Of a stretch of 64,000 nucleotides of DNA, positions 58,775-64,000 are shown piece after piece. Within the stretch, counting starts at the first letter, position 1. Every line of letters begins with the position of its first letter. Origin of the DNA: Tenebrio molitor (taxonomy: Eukaryota; Arthropoda; Insecta; Coleoptera; Tenebrionidae); the NCBI RefSeq assembly GCF_963966145.1, contig NC_091052.1, positions 13,950,001 through 14,014,000 of the forward strand. The letters are read 5' to 3'. The translations under genes were made by a program, and so were the position numbers. The notes under the pieces were generated by a model. The model was given only the letters and a program-made list of their open reading frames with translations, had not been told where the DNA came from and did no database searches.

Positions 58775-61653
58775 TAAGGAGTAAGTGTTTAAGTTAAGAC
58801 AAAATTCTAACAAATTTCAAAATAAATATTTGTCGTGTTGTAGAGGATTTACTTTTTCAAAATTCAAAAATATGTACATATAAATGTGATCTTTCTAAAA
58901 GTCAACAAATTTTTCAAATAAATTTAGTTGGGTTCAAGGATTTGACAGTTAAACAAAACAAGAGGATATTTTTATTTCAAGTCAAAAATTTGTAATGCAA
59001 GAAGCACCAGTTGAAAATTCCAAAAATAAATTGAAAAAAATGTGAAAAACGCGTCTAGCCTCATCCGTTTTATTGGCTGTAAACTTCACCAAGGTAGTTG
59101 CAAATTCTTCGCATATTGTACGACATCGTAAGACTAGTTTGCCGTTAAACTGTTTGAGCAATAATTGTTTGGCAATGTTGTTTTACATTTTTAACCTAGT
59201 TTCGTGTTTTTGTAGATGATTATGATATAATACAAGGATGCCACCTTGCCTCCGTGAACTATTTTCGGTGGAGCTTTCAGCTCATAAAAAATCCGATTAC
59301 GGCAAGTGACCAGTAAACAACAGAGAACTGTATCGGGTCAGCGGATAATTCCAGCGGAGAAAAAAGAAACTGGCGAATGCATCGTGTGCGCGCGTGCATC
59401 TTGTTGCGTCGATAATTTGTCAAGCACAAGAGACATAATATTTTGTTGATGTATCTGACAGGCGATAACGCGAGCTTATTATTTCAAGCTGTCTGTTATC
59501 TGCGGCTAGTAAGTCGTTAGTCGCTAATGACTCGCGTTAAACACTCTCCGAATACCGCTCGCTAATTGGTTGATTACTCAAAATAAACGCCGATCGCTCC
59601 ACTTGCTCTCACCCGATTCGCCCGGTTCGCCTCTATGTCCTTTTCGCAACCGTAGCGCAACACCTAGGCCGTAAAATATGATCCAGTCGTAAAGTGAAAT
59701 ATTACTGGGATTCCATATGAAAACATAACACGCATGTGCAATAATATTTAGATTTTAAACCTCGTGAACGTTCAAAACTTGTTGTACCGGTCGACTATTT
59801 GTATCGTATCTAACAGCCAATCCCAGGCGGCGCCGTAAATCAATTGTCACTATTATAAATCGATGTTCAACTGTTGACTTCCACGGCTAATGCGACCAAA
59901 GTACCTACACACATTCCCTGGGAATCATTTACCTTCGTACCATCGCTAGGCGAACTGCAAGCGAGATGCATAAAACCAAGATCGGTTTCTAAACGTTGAC
60001 GTTGTGCACTCTCCTCCTCCTCCTCCTCCTCCTCATCCTTCTTCGATACGTTATTATCCCAGAAACAAACATTTTTATTCAAATCCGGATCTGACATCCA
60101 GAATTGAGTCTAAAAGAGTTTATGATTTTCTTGGAAGAGTGATATATGGACCCAGTGACGAATATATATCCGGTGTTGATTCCAAAATCTTCAAATGTGT
60201 TTTGCTCACCGATTTAGAACCGTCAGTCAACAGCTCTTCCTCGACTAGCAAAACACACCGAACAAAATAATTTTAATTGGGTACAACACCACAAACGAGG
60301 CCACAATTTTTACCACGCAAATAAAACTACTAAGTGTAAGTACCAAGTTAGTTAGTTGGAAGCTGAAAAGTAAGTTCTGAAAGATGCGAAAAGGAGAAGA
60401 TCTAACGAGATGGATGCGTCGTCCTCTTATGGTACTACCTGTTAACCTGTTACATAATAATGTGTCAATTCTGTGCGGTAGACTGAAACGAAAATGGAGT
60501 CGTCGAGAAAGCGGTACGTCTTACATATTTCCCGCTGAAAAAAAACCCAATCGCAGTATTGTCTTTGAGCTTTCTTATGATGAAATCAATAATCCACTTT
60601 ATCTTAACGAGGCGACCGAGCAGGATGTAAAGTTCATTTGTATCAGTTGACCTTACCCAATTTACTTCACGTTTACACCGTACGGTCTCGCGATGACAGA
60701 AGAAATAAAGAAAGAAAAGAGAAGAAAAAACCCAACAATAATACGCCTCGGACTGATAAGGATGTTTTTTTGACCCAGACAACAATAAGACCGTCGTCGA
60801 CGCTCGTCTTTCGGGCCACTCCTCATCTCGACGAAAACAAATGAAGAACAGTTGTAAGTAATTAATTCCGTCTTGGGTAGCGAAGGGGTTGAAATGGTAA
60901 AGGAACAGCGAGCCGGCGTCCCCCTCGCGCGCCCTTTCTTTACAGCTTCGAGTTATCAGTAAGTGTAATTAAGTGACGGCGCGGTGAAACGTGGAAGGCG
61001 GCGGCGGCGGTGTATTTTTATGCGCCTGTCAAACTATTAATAGGGACACATCCATTCCAGATCCAGACGCGTTCGATGTCGGCAGACTGCTCAGCCACAA
61101 TCTATTTCGAATTAGAACCGCTTTTATGTAAAGCTCTACTTATCATGTTTTTCATAACAATGTTCAAACTGAATAAATAGGCAATGATTTACGACGTCGC
61201 GAACTTGCCCGAACGACCACTACTTTGTCACAACATAACGATTAGACGATTTTTCACGTGCTTTCCGCGGCTCATCCTTCTTCCAAACGGAGATGCGAAA
61301 GAAAAGAAAAATTCGCTGGCTCGAGGGGAATAAAAATCACTGGATCCGAACGGTGCAAGAATAGGAAGAATTTTGAAGAATTTGGAGGTGATGAAAGGAC
61401 GCAAGATTTTTAAGAAAGATGTATACTCACATTTGGGGTATTTTAGGGAATTTGCCGACATTTAAGAAAACAATTGCAAAGTAAAAAAGACTTTTTCAAC
61501 AAAAGATTTCATCCGAAAAAAATATAAATTTAATATTTAATTACATATTTCGTCAAATTACATATTTAAAGGTTTAGCTTTTGGAACTTAGGCCCCTGGT
61601 GCAAAGAAGCCATCGATTTCATTAATATCGTCGGAAACCGACTTATTGCGGAA
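58775..61653. other. No confirmed gene; CTC microsatellite
   Basis: Holds a (CTC)n run at 60011-60034. It is read as a Glu run by a minus-strand frame (60097 down to a possible AAG|GTAAAT donor near 59940, starting MSDPDLNKNVCFWDNN) and as a Pro run by a plus-strand frame (60004-60270, GTG start). Another 88-codon plus frame begins with ATG at 60384. None is recognisable, and the opposing frames overlap, so no exon is called. A GC-rich patch lies at 60.9-61.05 kb. Confidence 0.35.
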
Positions 61654-61813
61654 TCAGGCGATTCAAAATCAAAGAAATTCCTTTTCGAGAGGATTTCCCT
61701 TGCTATTCAACGTGGAAACGCTGCAAGCATTCGGGGCACTTTTCCAGATTCCGCATTATTATCGGAAATTTTTGCATTGTAAATCAAAAATGTTATTTAA
61801 TTATGTTATCAAT
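61654..61813 (-). repeat. 160-bp dispersed repeat, copy 2 (inverted)
   Basis: Inverted partner of 58615-58774, 2.9 kb away, followed after about 30 bp by the CAGTTGCGG MITE at 61847. The two copies could pair as a long stem in RNA or cruciform DNA, but they more likely represent two insertions of one mobile element. Confidence 0.85.
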
Positions 61814-61846
61814 ACAATTTTTAATTTAAAAAATTGTATATAGGTA

Positions 61847-62186
61847 CAGTTGCGGCCGTTGAAAACTCAGACACTTTGACAACGCCAAACTTTTAGCTTT
61901 GTAAATGGTATTGAAAGTGACGTTTCTCAAAATGTCACTCAAACATTATCCACATTAATTTCTCTCGCAATGGCTCTTATAGTCACACCGTCCCTCAGTC
62001 AAACACATTTTTGCAAATCAGATAATTGCGGCATTTCAAAAGTTACTCTCGATTCTGACCTAATATGTCAAATACTGACACTGACTTTATAATCCTTCAT
62101 GAAAATCCTGTTTACGCTAATCAAATTTCAGAATTTATACAGAGTGTTTAAATCTTTCCTGTCTGAGATTTCAACGGCCGCAACTG
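61847..62186. mobile_element. MITE, CAGTTGCGG family, copy 2
   Basis: A 340-bp element has inverted ends CAGTTGCGGCCGTTGAAA and onward (about 27 bp with one mismatch), flanked by TA (61845-61846, 62187-62188). Same length class and first nine bases as 57154-57487, but the rest of the arm and the interior differ. Non-coding. Confidence 0.88.
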
Positions 62187-62188
62187 TA

Positions 62189-64000
62189 CATATTTTTGAA
62201 AAATGTAAAAAATGGCGACGGCAGACTAAATTGTGTATCTTTCTCGTAAGGCCAATTAGAATAATTTAAACGTTAAATTTGAAAATATTTATTGTCTTTA
62301 AAAGGACTAAAATAAAAAAAAATATATTCGTCAAAAAATGTAAAGTGAAATTCTATCCTACAATGTCTCATTGGAAAATAAAGAAAAAAATATACATACA
62401 TACATATTTAAGAAAAAGATTTCCATCTAACTCGCAAAACAAATTACATATGGTGTTTTGGAAATCAAATTTTCAAAAATTTGTTATATAGGAGGGGAAA
62501 TTAAATTTTCAAAACAATTACTGCTGCCAATGATAACGTCTCACTCGCAAAATTAGTTCTGGTCACTGGAAATTCAAATTTTCAAAAATGTATTTTGATT
62601 TTGAGAGTCAAAATTCTTGTTGACTCAAAAATGCACTTGAGTGAGACAAACACGATGCTGCAGTAATTTATTTGTAACGAAGCAACTTACATCACTCAAA
62701 TGTCTAATTTTGAAAACATTTTTTACCTTGAACCAACCAAAATTCTATACATTTTTGAAAAATTTGTGGATTGCGGGAAACACAATTGTGCAAGAGTAGA
62801 ACAACTCATGACTTAAAATATCGAATTCAGATTTTTTTTTCTAAACGGAATCAAAACGTACCAATCTTTGAAAAATTTAGGTATTTACAGAGAAAAGCAG
62901 TTTGCTGGTGAGGTTTGTAAGGCAATGGGGTTCGTTCTAAGATTTTTACAAATTTGTTCCGACCTGAGGAGAAAAAAATATTCTGCTTCTTGTTTGTGAA
63001 TTAACCGACTGTCAAAAAAAAAACAGTAACCAAGAGTTAACGACTTCAAGAATTTTACAAACGTGTTGTCTCTAATCATTGCAGAATCACCAATAAATGT
63101 CATCTTTCTCTTATAGTAAACGAAACCAGTTAGTCGACAGTAATTTCTTCAAATCTGAAGAATCTTCGATTGACCTTTACAGTTCCAACTGCGATAATAC
63201 TACAATATACGGAGAACGATAGTCGTTTCGTAGTAATCGATAACACAATCAGAAAAATATAGAAAGCAAACATTAAAAATTCAACAAGCTGTTTCGACGT
63301 AACAATTACATCAGAGTGTGAAGGAAAAAAAAGATCAAGAAAATGTACTCATAAATATAAGATATTGAAATCGCACATGGGAAAATAAATTAATATTTGT
63401 TTTATTATCCTTCTTTGAGGGTCAGAATAGGTTAGTAGGTTTCCTTCATTCAATAAATCTGACTATTTTTGGGATTTTCATTGGTGAATAATTAAGCGGG
63501 ATTAGGATACAAGTATTAATCGTTACCGAAGACACATGAATGATAAATAGGTAAAAAAAATATCTCGGTAGCTGTGAATCAAAGGTGAGTGTGTACATTA
63601 TCGAGAGAAAAAAATATGGATCTCGGTGATGAATGTGAATTTAACAAGTTATTAATTAATAAGATGATGCCGGGTGGAAGATTTATTGGTGTGAAATATG
63701 AACAGAAGAGTGTGTCGTTTGTAAGAAACGATACACTTGAATAAATTAATTCAGATGTAAAACAGTCCCGAACATAAAAGTTTAGTTGTGAATCCAGTAT
63801 TAAATAGATTTCAGCGCAATAAATCCATTTTAATAATAATTTGTAAACAAGAAACGAACCGGAATAGAACGCTATTTATCACTTTTGGCGAAAGTCTCTG
63901 CACGTCGTCCGGTTTATTAGCGACGTCCACAAATCAAAAGAGGAAGGTATCATCTTGACGCCAACAACATAAACGTAGGATCACGATGTATAAAATTAAG
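62189..64000. other. No gene recognised
   Basis: A/T-rich to the end of the window. Short frames only. The phrase 'ggaaat.aaattttcaaaa' repeats near 62460, 62495 and 62567. Confidence 0.4.

Noticed and set aside
59867..60270. Plus-strand Pro-run and minus-strand Glu-run frames
   Set aside because: Both come from one CTC microsatellite and contradict each other. No acceptor, homology or second exon could be found.

Overview
The window looks like an AT-rich eukaryotic, almost certainly insect, genome segment. It holds a Mutator-like element with a FLYWCH/MULE transposase, a Gypsy-class LTR retrotransposon, fragments of non-LTR retrotransposons whose endonuclease linker resembles copies I know from beetle genomes, and many TA-flanked MITEs. 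A beetle is my best guess, from the style of the mobile elements only. No host gene is recognised by name. No tRNA, rRNA, CRISPR or bacterial feature was seen.

Left part (1-6 kb) is a nest of mobile DNA. A degraded non-LTR endonuclease region was split twice: by an intact 2.0 kb Mutator-like element (1605-3588, perfect 9-bp target duplication, 458-codon uninterrupted transposase) and by a 429-bp MITE (3621-4049, TA duplication). Further MITE-like inverted-repeat elements follow (5122-5860, 15206-15669, 15787-16104), with a long fold-back hairpin at 10151-10366. The best host-gene signal is a GC-rich, signal-peptide-encoding first exon at 11152-11267 (+), with a possible second exon ending at 11567.

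The middle (16-35 kb) is mostly non-coding and holds several degenerate tandem arrays (18.35-19.1, 23.74-25.29 and 28.12-28.96 kb). A 242-bp tandem duplication (31311-31790) carries a non-LTR reverse-transcriptase motif in each copy. At 35153-38639 lies a complete 3487-bp LTR retrotransposon on the minus strand. Its two 450-bp LTRs read as identical and it has a 4-bp target duplication. Its 707-codon ORF encodes gag, two zinc knuckles and a protease-like domain, but reverse transcriptase, RNase H and integrase are missing. It therefore looks like a young, trans-mobilised 'gag-only' element, and it is the most interesting object in the window.

The right part (38.6-64 kb) is largely intergenic or intronic. 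It has a few low-confidence exon and promoter candidates (41.7-42.6, 44.65-44.88 and 46.8 kb), two more antisense reverse-transcriptase scraps (43.1 and 55.4 kb), and a MITE cluster at 57.1-62.2 kb. That cluster includes a pogo-like element, two CAGTTGCGG elements, and one member of a second family that makes 4-bp duplications; its relative lies at 45401-45839. A 160-bp repeat occurs there in opposite orientations 2.9 kb apart.

Confidence is high for the mobile elements, whose ends and duplications can be read directly, and low for host exons, because long chance ORFs are expected in a sequence this size.
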